Below, piece after piece: positions 43,656 to 52,270 of a stretch of 64,000 nt of DNA. The number at the start of each line of letters is the position of its first letter. The first letter of the stretch is position 1. A program made the position numbers and the translations under genes. Location of the stretch: positions 1,736,001 to 1,800,000 of the forward strand of contig NZ_JACHMQ010000001.1 in assembly GCF_014208105.1 (NCBI RefSeq), written 5' to 3'. Origin of the DNA: Actinomadura coerulea. GTDB taxonomy: Bacteria; Actinomycetota; Actinomycetes; Streptosporangiales; Streptosporangiaceae. The notes under the pieces are model-generated. The model was given only the letters and a program-made list of their open reading frames with translations, was not told where the DNA came from and made no database searches.

Positions 43656-44249
43656 TCACCCGGCGCCCGGGCCGGGGGCGCCCGCGGAGGCGGCCAGGTA
43701 GCGGGTCACCATGCGCGCGACGAAGTGGGCGAAGGCCTCCGGGGGCCCGGACGGGAGCATGATGTGGCTCATCGTCAGGCGCACGGCCGCGTCGGCGATC
43801 TCGGTGAGCGCGGCGCGGTCCAGATCCGGCCACTGGCGCAGGGCGTGCTCGGCGATGCGGGCGCTGGCGGAGAACAGCACCGGCTCGGCCTGCGTGGTGA
43901 GCAGCGGCAGCATCTCGTCGCCGCCCGCGCCCGTCAGCACCGCCTTCTTCAGCTGGTCGTCGGCGGAGGTCTCCATCGTGAACGTGACCGCGGCGACCAC
44001 GGCCGAGTACAGGTCGGCGTGCTGGGACAGCACCGCGTCGATGCCGTCGAGGTAGCGCTCGTTGTCGCGGATCACGACCGCCTGCGCGAGCCCCCACTTG
44101 TCGCCGAACTCGTTGTAGACGGTCTGCCTGCTCACCCCGGCGGCGGACGCGACGTCGCGCATCCGCACGGCCCGGTAGCCGCGCTCCACCAAGAGGTCCG
44201 CGGCGGCGTCCAGCAGGGATTCGCGCACGGAACGGCCGGCGGTGCCCAT
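43656..44249 (-). CDS. TetR-family transcriptional regulator
   Basis: 197 residues. HTH RESLLDAAADLLVERGYRAVRMRDVASAAGVSRQTVYNEFGDKWGLAQAV is typical. The C-terminal domain is helical and Ala-rich. Convergent with the aldehyde dehydrogenase (3 nt apart); candidate regulator of the operator at 42136. Confidence 0.88.
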   Translation of the reverse strand: MGTAGRSVRESLLDAAADLLVERGYRAVRMRDVASAAGVSRQTVYNEFGDKWGLAQAVVIRDNERYLDGIDAVLSQHADLYSAVVAAVTFTMETSADDQLKKAVLTGAGGDEMLPLLTTQAEPVLFSASARIAEHALRQWPDLDRAALTEIADAAVRLTMSHIMLPSGPPEAFAHFVARMVTRYLAASAGAPGPGAG

Positions 44250-44274
44250 GTGTCGTCGCCCTCCAGGGTGCTGG

Positions 44275-45507
44275 TCAGTACGCCATTATCCCCCGGGTGC
44301 CGCCGCCGGGCCATCGCGCGCCCGCCGGGTCGCCTCCGTCGAGCAGGTGCGCCAGCGGGAGGGTGGCCGCGCCCACGGCGACCGCCTCCGGCCCGAGGCG
44401 GCACAGCTCGATCGAGGTCCGCGCGAACGGCCGCCGCAGAGCGTAGGCGGCGGCGGCCGCGGTGACCCGGTCCAGCATCCGGCCGCCGATCAGCAGCCCC
44501 GCCCAGCCGCCGATGATGACCTTCTCCGGGCCGAACAGGTTGACCAGGTCGGCGATGCCCGCGCCGAGGTGCTCGGCGATCTCTTCGCGCAGCGCGGCCG
44601 CCGCCTGCGACGGGTCGGCCAGCAGCCCGGCGAGGGCCGCCTCCTCGTCCGTCCCGGCCGGGCCCCCCGCGGCCCTGTAGCGTTCCAGCAGGGCGGTGGC
44701 GCCGACATAGGCCTCCAGGCAGCCGCGGGAACCGCACCGGCACGGCGCGCCCCCGACCCGCGACGTCGTGTGGCCCCACTCGCCCGCGCCGCCGGCCGCG
44801 CCCCGGTACGGCGCGCCGTCGATCATGACGGCGGCGCCGACGCCGGATCCGACAAGGGCGACGACGGCGTCGCGGTGCCCGCGCCCGGCGCCGAACCACA
44901 TCTCCGCCTGGCCGAGCGACGCCGCGCCGTTGTCCACGAACAGCGGCAGGCGGGTGCCCTCGCGCAGCATGCGCTCCAGCGGAACGCCGTCCCAGCCGGC
45001 GGTCTGGCGGTGCACGACCGCGTCCGGGGCGCGCTCGATCACGCCGGGGACGCCGACGCCGACGCCGATGACGGACGCCGGGTCGGCCGACGCGCCCTCG
45101 ATGACCGCGGCCAGGCCGTCCAGGACGCGCCGGACGACGGCGCGCGCGTCCCGGCCGCCGTCGCCGAGGGGCAGGTCGGCCCTGGCGAGCCGGGTCAGCC
45201 CCAGGTCGAACAGCTCGACCGTCACCCGCCCCTCGCCGACGTCCACGCCGACGAGGTGGCCGTAACCGGCTGCGGTCTTCAGCAGCACGCGCGGGCGCCC
45301 GCCGTCGGACTCGACGCTGCCCGCCTCCGCGACGAGCCCGGCCCTGATCAGCTCGCCCACCACGTTGCTGACCGACGCGGGGCTGAGGCCGGTCTCGCGG
45401 GCCAGGTCCTGGCGGCTGAGCGGCCCGTCGAAGTACAGCCGCCTCAGCAGCACCGACCGGTTGGCGCGGCGCAGGTCGCGCACGGTCCTCCGGCGCCGTT
45501 CCGGCAT
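44275..45507 (-). CDS. ROK-family transcriptional regulator
   Basis: 410 residues. N-terminal winged HTH (NRSVLLRRLYFDGPLSRQDLARETGLSPASVSNVVGELIRAGLV) and a sugar-kinase-like ROK domain with VGVDVGEGRVTVELFD, GEWGHTTSRVGGAPCRCGSRGCLEAYVG (ROK zinc motif CxCGxxGCxE). It regulates sugar metabolism in response to a sugar or sugar phosphate. No sugar operon adjoins it in the window. Confidence 0.9.
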   Translation of the reverse strand: MPERRRRTVRDLRRANRSVLLRRLYFDGPLSRQDLARETGLSPASVSNVVGELIRAGLVAEAGSVESDGGRPRVLLKTAAGYGHLVGVDVGEGRVTVELFDLGLTRLARADLPLGDGGRDARAVVRRVLDGLAAVIEGASADPASVIGVGVGVPGVIERAPDAVVHRQTAGWDGVPLERMLREGTRLPLFVDNGAASLGQAEMWFGAGRGHRDAVVALVGSGVGAAVMIDGAPYRGAAGGAGEWGHTTSRVGGAPCRCGSRGCLEAYVGATALLERYRAAGGPAGTDEEAALAGLLADPSQAAAALREEIAEHLGAGIADLVNLFGPEKVIIGGWAGLLIGGRMLDRVTAAAAAYALRRPFARTSIELCRLGPEAVAVGAATLPLAHLLDGGDPAGARWPGGGTRGIMAY

Positions 45508-45686
45508 CGGCCCCCCTCATCCCGCGGCCCGGGCCGGGCCGCGTCCCCGCGGGTTCCAGGTCTTGGCCCGCATCATGTCACCGCTCGGACCACGGGCCGG
45601 GACACGGGCCGGCCGGCTTCGCCGCCCGGGAACGCCGCGCCGGGGACGGCGGGCGCCGGCGCGCCGAGACGGGCCGCGCGCACCGG

Positions 45687-45971
45687 GACTCGTCCCTCGC
45701 CCGGCCCACCGGCGAGATCGGCGGCATGGGGCTGGAGGGCGCCGTGCGGCTCGGGTTCCGCCAGGAGCCGGAGGCCGCCGAGGACCCGTGCGCGATGTTC
45801 GAGCAGATGGTCGCCGCGGCCTACGAGCACGGCACGGCGCTCCACGCGGCCACCGTGTTCGAGCTGGACGACGTCATCGACCCCGCCGACACGCGGCGCT
45901 GGATCACCGCGGTGCCGGCCGCCGCCCCGCCACCCGGCGACCGGCCCCGCCCGTGGATCGACACGTGGTGA
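45687..45971 (+). pseudogene. C-terminal remnant of an acyl-CoA carboxylase carboxyltransferase (beta) subunit
   Basis: From about 45687 the frame reads ARPTGEIGGMGLEGAVRLGFRQEPEAAEDPCAMFEQMVAAAYEHGTALHAATVFELDDVIDPADTRRWI, in pieces matching the C-terminus of biotin-dependent acyl-CoA carboxylase beta subunits. The several hundred N-terminal residues with the acyl-CoA and biotin sites are missing, and no start codon suits an independent protein. It overlaps the 3' end of the opposite-strand ABC ATPase. A decayed or rearranged gene end. Confidence 0.75.
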
Positions 45972-46749
45972 CGCGCGGGCCGGCGCGGTAGGCGTCGCGC
46001 ACCCGGGGATCGGCCCGCACCTCCGCCGGGGGCCCGGCCGCGATCACCCTGCCGTCGTCCAGGACGTGCAGGACGTCGCAGACGCCGAGCACCGGCTCGA
46101 TCTCGTCCTCGACGACCAGTACCGCCAGGCCCTCCCCGGCCAGGTCGCGCAGCAGGACCTCCAGCGCCCGCGCGTGCCGCACCGGCAGGCCCGCCCACGG
46201 CTCGTCCAGCACGAGCACGGCGGGTTCGGTGGCCAGGGCCCTCGCCAGGTCCATCAGCCCCGCGACGCCGGGCGGGGCGTCCCGGACCGGCCTCTCGGCG
46301 TACTCCTGGATGCCGACCCTGGCCAGGAGGGCGTCGGCGGAGGCGCCCGCGTCGCGGCGCGCCTCCAGGCGGCGCCGCCACCGGTCCCGCGCCGTGCGGC
46401 CCGGCTGCTCGCCCGTCATCGCGTGCCGGGCGGCGGCGGCCCGGACGGCCTCCCGGACGGTCGCCGGCCCCGCCGCGCCCGCCCGCTGGAACGTGCGGGC
46501 GATGCCGCGCCGGGCCCGCTCCCGCGCCGCGCTGCGCGTCAGGTCGGCGTCGTCCAGCAGGACGGCGCCCGCCGCCGGGCGCCGCAGCCCCGTGATCACG
46601 TCGCACAGCGTCGTCTTCCCGGCGCCGCTCGGGCCGACCAGCCCGGTGACCGTTCCGGGCGGGGCGGTCAGCCCGGCCCCGTCGACCGCCGTCAGCGGGC
46701 CGAACCGGACCGTCACGTCCCGCACCCGCAGGCCCTCCGCAGCGGCCAT
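45904..46749 (-). CDS. ABC transporter ATPase-like protein with degenerate signature and H-loop (LivG-like)
   Basis: 281 residues. Walker A GPSGAGKTTLCDVI and Walker B VLVLDEPWAGL are intact and it aligns with LivG-type branched-chain amino-acid ATPases. The signature motif (LSGGQ or YGQQR position) reads PPGVAGLMDLARAL, and the H-loop His is replaced (VVEDEIEPVLGVCD instead of VEHDM). These changes should impair ATP hydrolysis. No permease or binding protein adjoins it. It may be a decaying gene or a non-hydrolysing regulatory ATP-binding protein. Confidence 0.7.
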   Translation of the reverse strand: MAAAEGLRVRDVTVRFGPLTAVDGAGLTAPPGTVTGLVGPSGAGKTTLCDVITGLRRPAAGAVLLDDADLTRSAARERARRGIARTFQRAGAAGPATVREAVRAAAARHAMTGEQPGRTARDRWRRRLEARRDAGASADALLARVGIQEYAERPVRDAPPGVAGLMDLARALATEPAVLVLDEPWAGLPVRHARALEVLLRDLAGEGLAVLVVEDEIEPVLGVCDVLHVLDDGRVIAAGPPAEVRADPRVRDAYRAGPRVTTCRSTGGAGRRVAGRRPAPR

Positions 46750-46772
46750 GGCCTCCGCCCCTCCGCGCCTCG

Positions 46773-46788
46773 TGTGATGTGGATCACT
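46773..46788. promoter_or_regulatory. CRP-like binding site
   Basis: TGTGATGTGGATCACT (46773-46788) matches the TGTGA-n6-TCACA CRP half-site pattern with one mismatch, 24 nt upstream of the ABC-like ATPase start. Confidence 0.55.
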
Positions 46789-46860
46789 GGCGGGTCCACA
46801 CCCTACTGAGGCGCGCGGGCGGCGGCAACGGGCCGCCGCGGGGGACGGGCCCGGGGACGG

Positions 46861-47664
46861 TCAGGGCGACGGGGGCGCCAGCCGGTCGCGGGTCCACTCC
46901 TTGACTCCGGCGACGAACGCCTCGACGTCGGCGGCCTTTCCAGAGGCCATCTCGCCGAACCAGTCCGGCACGTACCGCTCGAACCGCCCGCTCTCCAGGA
47001 CCTCCAGGACCGCCTCCGCCACCTCCCGCGCCGGCAGGGCGTCCGACAGGTCGCTGAGCGGCGGCTCGTTGCCGGGACGGGTGAACAGCTCGGTCCCGGC
47101 GACGAGCGCGGGCTGGATCACGTGGACCCGCACGCCCGTGCCGTCCAGATCGACCGCCATGCTCTCCCAGAACGCCGTGAGCGCCGCCTTGGACGCGGCG
47201 TAGGCGGCCTCGTGCGGCGGGCCGAGCCGCGCCGCGACCGACCCCACCGCCACCAGGTGCCCGCGCCCGCGCGCGGCCATGCCGGGCAGAAGCGCCAGCG
47301 TGAGCCGCACGGGGGACAGGTAGTTGAGGCGCATCACCTCGTCGGCCTCGGCGGGGGACAGGTCCTGGACGCGGCGCCGCTTCGGCATGCCCGCGTTGTT
47401 GACCAGCACGTCGACGCCGCCGAGTTCGCGTTCGGCCTCGGCGGCGAGGTCGGCGACCGCGTCGGGGTCGGCGAGGTCGGCCGCCCACATCGCCGAGTCC
47501 GGGGCGTGCTCGCGGCACCGGGAGAGCACCTCCGAGAGCCTGTCCTTGCGCCGCGCCACCAGGCCGACGCGCGCTCCGGCGGCGGCGAGCGCCTCCGCCA
47601 CCGCGGCGCCGATGCCCGACGAGGCCCCGGTGACCAGAGCGGACCGTCCGGTGAGAGTCGCCAT
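46861..47664 (-). CDS. Short-chain dehydrogenase/reductase
   Basis: 267 residues from ATG 47664. TGASSGIGAAVAEALAAAGARVGLVARRK, NNAG at VLVNNAGMPKRRR, the catalytic Ser in VAVGSVAARLG and Tyr-x3-Lys in YAASKAAL. Classical SDR; substrate unknown. Confidence 0.88.
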   Translation of the reverse strand: MATLTGRSALVTGASSGIGAAVAEALAAAGARVGLVARRKDRLSEVLSRCREHAPDSAMWAADLADPDAVADLAAEAERELGGVDVLVNNAGMPKRRRVQDLSPAEADEVMRLNYLSPVRLTLALLPGMAARGRGHLVAVGSVAARLGPPHEAAYAASKAALTAFWESMAVDLDGTGVRVHVIQPALVAGTELFTRPGNEPPLSDLSDALPAREVAEAVLEVLESGRFERYVPDWFGEMASGKAADVEAFVAGVKEWTRDRLAPPSP

Positions 47665-47818
47665 GCCGACCAACGTCACACAGCCCGGCGCCACCGGCAA
47701 GGCGCATCGCCGCCGCCCCCGGAAGGGCGGGGTGCCGGAATGTCCGGCGGCGCCCGTGCCGTGGCGGTAAGGTGATGAGTTTCGCCCCCGCCACCCTCGC
47801 AGCCGGAGGTCTGTCCGC

Positions 47819-49840
47819 ATGCCCGCCGAGTCCGCCGACCCGTCCGAACCCGCGGTGCTGGCGGCCGAACGCGCCCACCTCGCCGAGTCCCGCGCCGCCC
47901 TGCGCCGGATGCGCGAGCACGCCGCGAGCCTGTCCGCCGACGTCGCCGCCGACTGGGTCTCCAAGCAGTTCCTGGAGTCGCTGCTCGACCAGCGGGTCGA
48001 GGCGCTCGCCGACCACCCGGACACCCCGCTGTTCTTCGGCCGCATGGACCGCGACGGCGCGGCCGGCCCCGACCTGCCCGCCGTCATGTACGTGGGGCGG
48101 CGGCACGTCCACGACGGCGACGAGGGGCGCCCCCTCGTGCTCGACTGGCGCGCTCCCGTCTCCCGGGCGTTCTACCAGGCCGGGCCCGCGGACCCGATGG
48201 GCTGGCGGCTGCGGCGGCGCTTCGGGTTCCGGGCCGGGGAACTGACCGCGTTCGAGGACGAGCCCCTGGACGGCGGCGACATCGGCCCCTCCCGGATCCT
48301 GACCGAGGAGATCGAGCGCCCCCGGACCGGCCCGATGCGCGACATCGTCGCCACCATCCAGCCCGAGCAGGACGAGATCGTCCGCGCCGACCTGCCCCGG
48401 AGCGTCTGCGTCCAGGGCGCGCCCGGCACCGGCAAGACGGCCGTCGGCCTGCACCGCGCCGCCTACCTGCTGTTCACGCACCGGGAGCGGCTGTCGCGGT
48501 CCGGCGTGCTCATCGTCGGGCCGAACCGCGCGTTCCTCGCCTACATCTCGGCGGTGCTGCCCGCGCTCGGCGAGGTCCGGGTGGAGCAGGCCACCATCGA
48601 CGACCTGCTCGGCGCGCCGCTCGGCGACGAGCCCGCGGCGACGGCCGCGCTCAAGGGCGACGCCCGGATGGCCGACGTGCTGCGCAGGGCGCTGTGGCTG
48701 CACGTCCGCAAGCCGGAGGAGGGGCTCGTCGTCACCCGCGGCGCGGCGCGCTACCGGCTCGCCGACCACGAGATCCGCGAGATCGCCGCCGCGCTGCGCG
48801 GCACCACCCGGTACGGCAGCGGGCGCGCCGCGTTCGCGCAGCGGCTCGCGCACCAGATCCTCGTGCGGATGGAGCGGCGCGGCGAGGCCCCCGACGACCG
48901 CGTCCAGGACCAGGTCGCGCGGAGCAGGCCGGTCAAGCAGGTCCTCGACGCCGTGTGGCCGAAGGTGAGCGCCGAGCAGGTCCTGCACCGGCTGCTGTCG
49001 GACGCCGACCTGCTGCGCGCCGCCGCCAAGGGCGTGCTCGACGAGGACGAGCAGGCCGTCCTGCTGACGGCGAGGCCCGCCCGCTCGCACCGCTCCGCCA
49101 GGTGGACCGCCGCCGACCGGGCCCTGCTGGACGAGCTGAACGACCTCATGGAGCGCACCGCCTCGCTCGGCCACCTGGTGGTGGACGAGGCGCAGGACCT
49201 GTCCGCGATGCAGCTACGGGCGCTGGGGCGCCGCTGCGCGACGGGCTCGGCCACCGTCCTCGGCGACCTCGCGCAGGGCACGACCGCCTGGTCGGCCCGG
49301 ACGTGGAAGGAGGTCCTCGCCCACCTCGGGCAGGACGGGGAGGTCACGGAGCTGACCCTCGGGTTCCGCGTCCCGGGCACCGTCCTCGACTTCGCCGCCC
49401 GCCTGCTCCCGCACGTCGCGCCCGGCCTGGAGCGGCCGCGCTCGCTGCGCGCCGGCGCCGGGGCGCTCACCGTGCGGCGCGTCGCCGACCCGGCCGCCGC
49501 GGCGGCCGAGGCCGCCCGCGCCGCCCTCGCCCGCCCCGGCTCGGTCGGCCTGATCGTCCCGGACGCGCGGGCGGGCGCGCACGCGGCGGCCCTGGAGGCG
49601 GCCGGGCTGGAGCACGAGGTCCTCGGGCCGGAGTCGGCCGGCGCCGCGCGGCTGCTCGTCGTCCCCGCGACCCTCGCCAAGGGCCTGGAGTACGACCATG
49701 TGATCGTCGTCGAGCCCGCCGCCATCGCCGCCGCCGAGGCCCGCGGCCTCGCCCGCCTGTACGTCGTGCTGACCCGCGCCGTCACCACGCTGACCGTGCT
49801 GCACGAGGACGACCTGCCCGCCGAGCTGGCGGCGCCGTAG
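47819..49840 (+). CDS. helR: HelR-like RNA polymerase recycling ATPase
   Basis: 673 residues, UvrD/HelD-type superfamily 1 helicase fold. N-terminal coiled coil (AERAHLAESRAALRRMREHAASLSADVAADW) and SKQFLESLLDQRVEAL, followed by GRPLVLDWRAPVSRAFYQA, Walker A QGAPGTGKTAVGLHRAAYLLF, DEAQDLSAMQ (Walker B) and a C-terminal FRVPGTVLDFAARLL motif. Actinobacterial HelR proteins strip RNA polymerase from rifampicin complexes and give rifampicin tolerance. I see no GGGGCTTGC-type rifampicin-associated element in the upstream 150 bp. Divergent from the SDR gene. Confidence 0.82.
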   Translation: MPAESADPSEPAVLAAERAHLAESRAALRRMREHAASLSADVAADWVSKQFLESLLDQRVEALADHPDTPLFFGRMDRDGAAGPDLPAVMYVGRRHVHDGDEGRPLVLDWRAPVSRAFYQAGPADPMGWRLRRRFGFRAGELTAFEDEPLDGGDIGPSRILTEEIERPRTGPMRDIVATIQPEQDEIVRADLPRSVCVQGAPGTGKTAVGLHRAAYLLFTHRERLSRSGVLIVGPNRAFLAYISAVLPALGEVRVEQATIDDLLGAPLGDEPAATAALKGDARMADVLRRALWLHVRKPEEGLVVTRGAARYRLADHEIREIAAALRGTTRYGSGRAAFAQRLAHQILVRMERRGEAPDDRVQDQVARSRPVKQVLDAVWPKVSAEQVLHRLLSDADLLRAAAKGVLDEDEQAVLLTARPARSHRSARWTAADRALLDELNDLMERTASLGHLVVDEAQDLSAMQLRALGRRCATGSATVLGDLAQGTTAWSARTWKEVLAHLGQDGEVTELTLGFRVPGTVLDFAARLLPHVAPGLERPRSLRAGAGALTVRRVADPAAAAAEAARAALARPGSVGLIVPDARAGAHAAALEAAGLEHEVLGPESAGAARLLVVPATLAKGLEYDHVIVVEPAAIAAAEARGLARLYVVLTRAVTTLTVLHEDDLPAELAAP

Positions 49841-49849
49841 CCGGGCGCG

Positions 49850-50443
49850 CTACCCCGGAGCGCCCGGCCGGTCCGGGGCCTCCCGCGGGCGCAGGCCGTC
49901 GAAGGCGATGCGCAGGACGTCCTCGCGGGCCCCGGCGCGTCCCGCGGCGTAGGACATGCCGGCCAGGAGCGCCATGACCTCGCCCGCCCCGACGTCGGCG
50001 CGGACGGCGCCGGCCTCCTGCGCCCGGCCGAGCAGGACCCCGAGCGCGGCCTTGAGATCCGGTCCGGCGCGCCCGGTGGCCTGCCGGGCGTCGACGCCGG
50101 CCTCGGCCAGCGCCTCGGTGACGGCCTGCTTGGCCGCCGCCTGCGCGACCACCCGGCCGAAGAAGCCGAAGAACGCCGCGCCCGGGTCGTCCGCGGACCG
50201 GAGGCCGCGCGCCTCGGCCGCCAGCCGCTCCAGCAGGGCGACGAGCACGGCCTCCAGCAGCGACTCCTTGGTGGGGAAGTGCCGGAACACCGTCCCGATG
50301 CCGACCCCCGCCTTGCGCGCGACCTCCTCGGTGGAGGCGGAGGTCCCCTGGACGGCGAAGACCTCCTCGGCCGCGGCGAGGACCTTGGCGCGGTTGCGCA
50401 GGGCGTCGGCCCGCAGCGGCCTGCCGGAGGCGGGTGAGGTCAT
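49850..50443 (-). CDS. TetR-family transcriptional regulator
   Basis: 197 residues. HTH RAKVLAAAEEVFAVQGTSASTEEVARKAGVGIGTVFRHFPTKESLLEAV and a helical ligand domain. Divergent from the SnoaL-like gene, with two GGAG/CTCC operators between them, so it very likely controls that gene and itself. Confidence 0.9.
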   Translation of the reverse strand: MTSPASGRPLRADALRNRAKVLAAAEEVFAVQGTSASTEEVARKAGVGIGTVFRHFPTKESLLEAVLVALLERLAAEARGLRSADDPGAAFFGFFGRVVAQAAAKQAVTEALAEAGVDARQATGRAGPDLKAALGVLLGRAQEAGAVRADVGAGEVMALLAGMSYAAGRAGAREDVLRIAFDGLRPREAPDRPGAPG

Positions 50444-50464
50444 CGCTGCCTTCCGTTGACAAGT

Positions 50465-50507
50465 GGAGTCTTGGCTCCGTATTTTCTCATTCGGAGCCGA
50501 TACTCCG
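50465..50507. promoter_or_regulatory. Double GGAG-n6-CTCC operator between TetR and SnoaL-like genes
   Basis: GGAGTCTTGGCTCC (50465-50478) and CGGAGCCGATACTCCG (50492-50507) have equivalent arms and centres 28 bp apart. GGCTCCG and CGGAGCC also form a larger inverted repeat. They lie between the two divergent starts, a common TetR arrangement. Confidence 0.65.
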
Positions 50508-50524
50508 ATTCTAGGGGAGAGCGC

Positions 50525-50923
50525 ATGTCAGAGTTCGCCAGCCCCCGGGCCGTCTTCCAGCGGCTGATCGACGGGATCACCGCGCTGCGGCCGGAGGGCC
50601 TGCCGCAGCTCTACGCCGAGGACGCTGTGGTCGTGCACCCGTTCGCCCACCCGGCCTCGCGCCTGGAGGGCCGCGAGGCGCTGCGGCGGCACTTCGCCCG
50701 GCTGGAGGTGCTGCCCGTGGAGCTGAAGGCGCGCAACGTCGTCGTGCACGAGACCGCCGACCCCGAGGTGATCATCACGGAGTTCGAGTACGCGGGCCGC
50801 AACACCGAGAACGGGCGGGAGTTCGTCGTGCCCAACATCTTCGTCCTGCGGGTGCGCGACGGGCACATCGTGGAGTCCCGCGACTACGCCCACCACCGCG
50901 CGTTCGACGAGGCGATGGCGTGA
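50525..50923 (+). CDS. SnoaL-like/NTF2-fold protein
   Basis: 132 residues from ATG 50525. Conical NTF2-like barrel pattern: FQRLIDGITALRPEGLPQLYAEDAVVVHPFAHPASRLEGREALRRHFARL and EFVVPNIFVLRVRDGHIVESRDYAHHRAF. Such small proteins act as hydrolases or isomerases or bind small ligands. Probably the main target of the divergent TetR. Confidence 0.85.
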   Translation: MSEFASPRAVFQRLIDGITALRPEGLPQLYAEDAVVVHPFAHPASRLEGREALRRHFARLEVLPVELKARNVVVHETADPEVIITEFEYAGRNTENGREFVVPNIFVLRVRDGHIVESRDYAHHRAFDEAMA

Positions 50924-51011
50924 CGGCCCCGGGCTCGGCGTCCCCGCGCGAGGTGTTCGCGCGGCGCGGCGGTTGACTGGCCGTCCCGGCCGTTCCTAGG
51001 GTGGACGTCGG

Positions 51012-51031
51012 CATACCGACCGGTTGGTATG
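51012..51031. promoter_or_regulatory. TetR-type palindrome before the acyl-CoA dehydrogenase pair
   Basis: CATACCGACCGGTTGGTATG (51012-51031) is a 20-bp palindrome with one mismatched pair, 46-65 nt upstream of the GTG 51077. ATACC/GGTAT arms are typical of TetR-family operators of acyl-CoA metabolism. Confidence 0.7.
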
Positions 51032-51076
51032 TCCGTTCCGGGTGGCCGCCGCCGCCCACGCCCGCGCGGAGGCCCC

Positions 51077-52270
51077 GTGAGTACAGCACCGCCCGACGCC
51101 GACGAGCTGAGCAGGCGGGTCGGCGAGTTCCTCGCCGCCCACGACCCCGCGGAGACCGCGCCCCAGGAGTTCCTGCGGGCCCGGTTCGACGCCGGGCTCG
51201 CCTGGGTGCACTACCCCGAGGGGCTCGGCGGCCTCGGCGCCCCGCGGCACCTGCAGCCCGCCGTCGACCGCCGGTTCGCCGAGGCGGGCGCCTCGACCAA
51301 CCATCCCGAGCGCAACGGCATCGGGCTCGGCATGGCCGCGCCCACGATCCTCGCCTTCGGCACCGAGGAGCAGAAGCGCCGCTTCCTGCGCCCCCTGTGG
51401 ACCGGCGAGGAGCTGTGGTGCCAGCTGTTCAGCGAGCCCGGCGCCGGCTCCGACCTGGCCGCGCTCGCCACCCGCGCCGTCCGCGACGGCGACGCCTGGA
51501 CGGTCAACGGCCAGAAGGTGTGGACGTCCATGGCGCACGAGGCGCGCTGGGCGATCCTCGTCACCCGCACCGACCCGGACGTCCCCAAGCACCGCGGCAT
51601 GACCTACTTCGTCTGCGACATGACCGCGCCGGGCGTCGAGGTCCGCCCGCTGCGGCAGATGACCGGCGAGGCCGAGTTCAACGAGGTGTTCCTCACCGAC
51701 GTGCGGATCCCCGACGAGCACCGGCTCGGCGCGGTCGGGCAGGGCTGGCAGGTGTCCACCACGACGCTGATGAACGAGCGCGTCGCGATCGGCGGCGGCG
51801 CGGTGCCGCGCGAGAGCGGCATGATCGGGGTCGTCGCCGCGCTCTGGCGGGACCGCCCCGAGCTGCGCACCCCCGGCCTGCACGACGCCCTGCTGCGCGC
51901 GTGGGTGGAGACCGAGGCGGCCCGGCTGACCGGGGCGCGGCTGCGCCAGCAGCTCACCGCGGGGCAGCCCGGCCCCGAGGGGTCGGGCGCCAAGCTGGCC
52001 TTCGCCAGGCTCAACCAGGAGGTCTCCGGCCTGGAGCTGGAGCTGCTCGGCGAGGAGGGCCTGCGCTACGACGACTGGACGATGCGCCGCCCCACCGAGG
52101 TGGACTTCACCCGCCGGTCGCCCGGCTACCGGTACCTGCGCGCCAAGGGCAACTCCATCGAGGGCGGCACCTCGGAGATCCTGCGCAACATCATCGCCGA
52201 GCGCGTCCTCGGCCTGCCCGGCGAGATCCGCGTCGACAAGGACGTGGCCTGGAAGGACCTGCCCCGATGA
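51077..52270 (+). CDS. Acyl-CoA dehydrogenase, first subunit of a paired enzyme
   Basis: 397 residues from GTG 51077 (GGAGG upstream). LWCQLFSEPGAGSDLAALATRAVRDGDAWTVNGQKVWTSMA (FAD/substrate motifs), VFLTDVRIPDEHRLG, and a C-terminal end with SIEGGTSEILRNIIAERVLGLP. It overlaps the next gene as ATGA. Two adjacent, divergent ACAD genes resemble the heterodimeric alpha2beta2 acyl-CoA dehydrogenases of actinobacterial steroid side-chain degradation; which substrate applies is unknown. Confidence 0.88.
   Translation: MSTAPPDADELSRRVGEFLAAHDPAETAPQEFLRARFDAGLAWVHYPEGLGGLGAPRHLQPAVDRRFAEAGASTNHPERNGIGLGMAAPTILAFGTEEQKRRFLRPLWTGEELWCQLFSEPGAGSDLAALATRAVRDGDAWTVNGQKVWTSMAHEARWAILVTRTDPDVPKHRGMTYFVCDMTAPGVEVRPLRQMTGEAEFNEVFLTDVRIPDEHRLGAVGQGWQVSTTTLMNERVAIGGGAVPRESGMIGVVAALWRDRPELRTPGLHDALLRAWVETEAARLTGARLRQQLTAGQPGPEGSGAKLAFARLNQEVSGLELELLGEEGLRYDDWTMRRPTEVDFTRRSPGYRYLRAKGNSIEGGTSEILRNIIAERVLGLPGEIRVDKDVAWKDLPR

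Noticed and set aside
47670..47818. Rifampicin-associated element upstream of helR
   Set aside because: I searched by eye for the GGGGCTTGC-type inverted repeat and did not find it.
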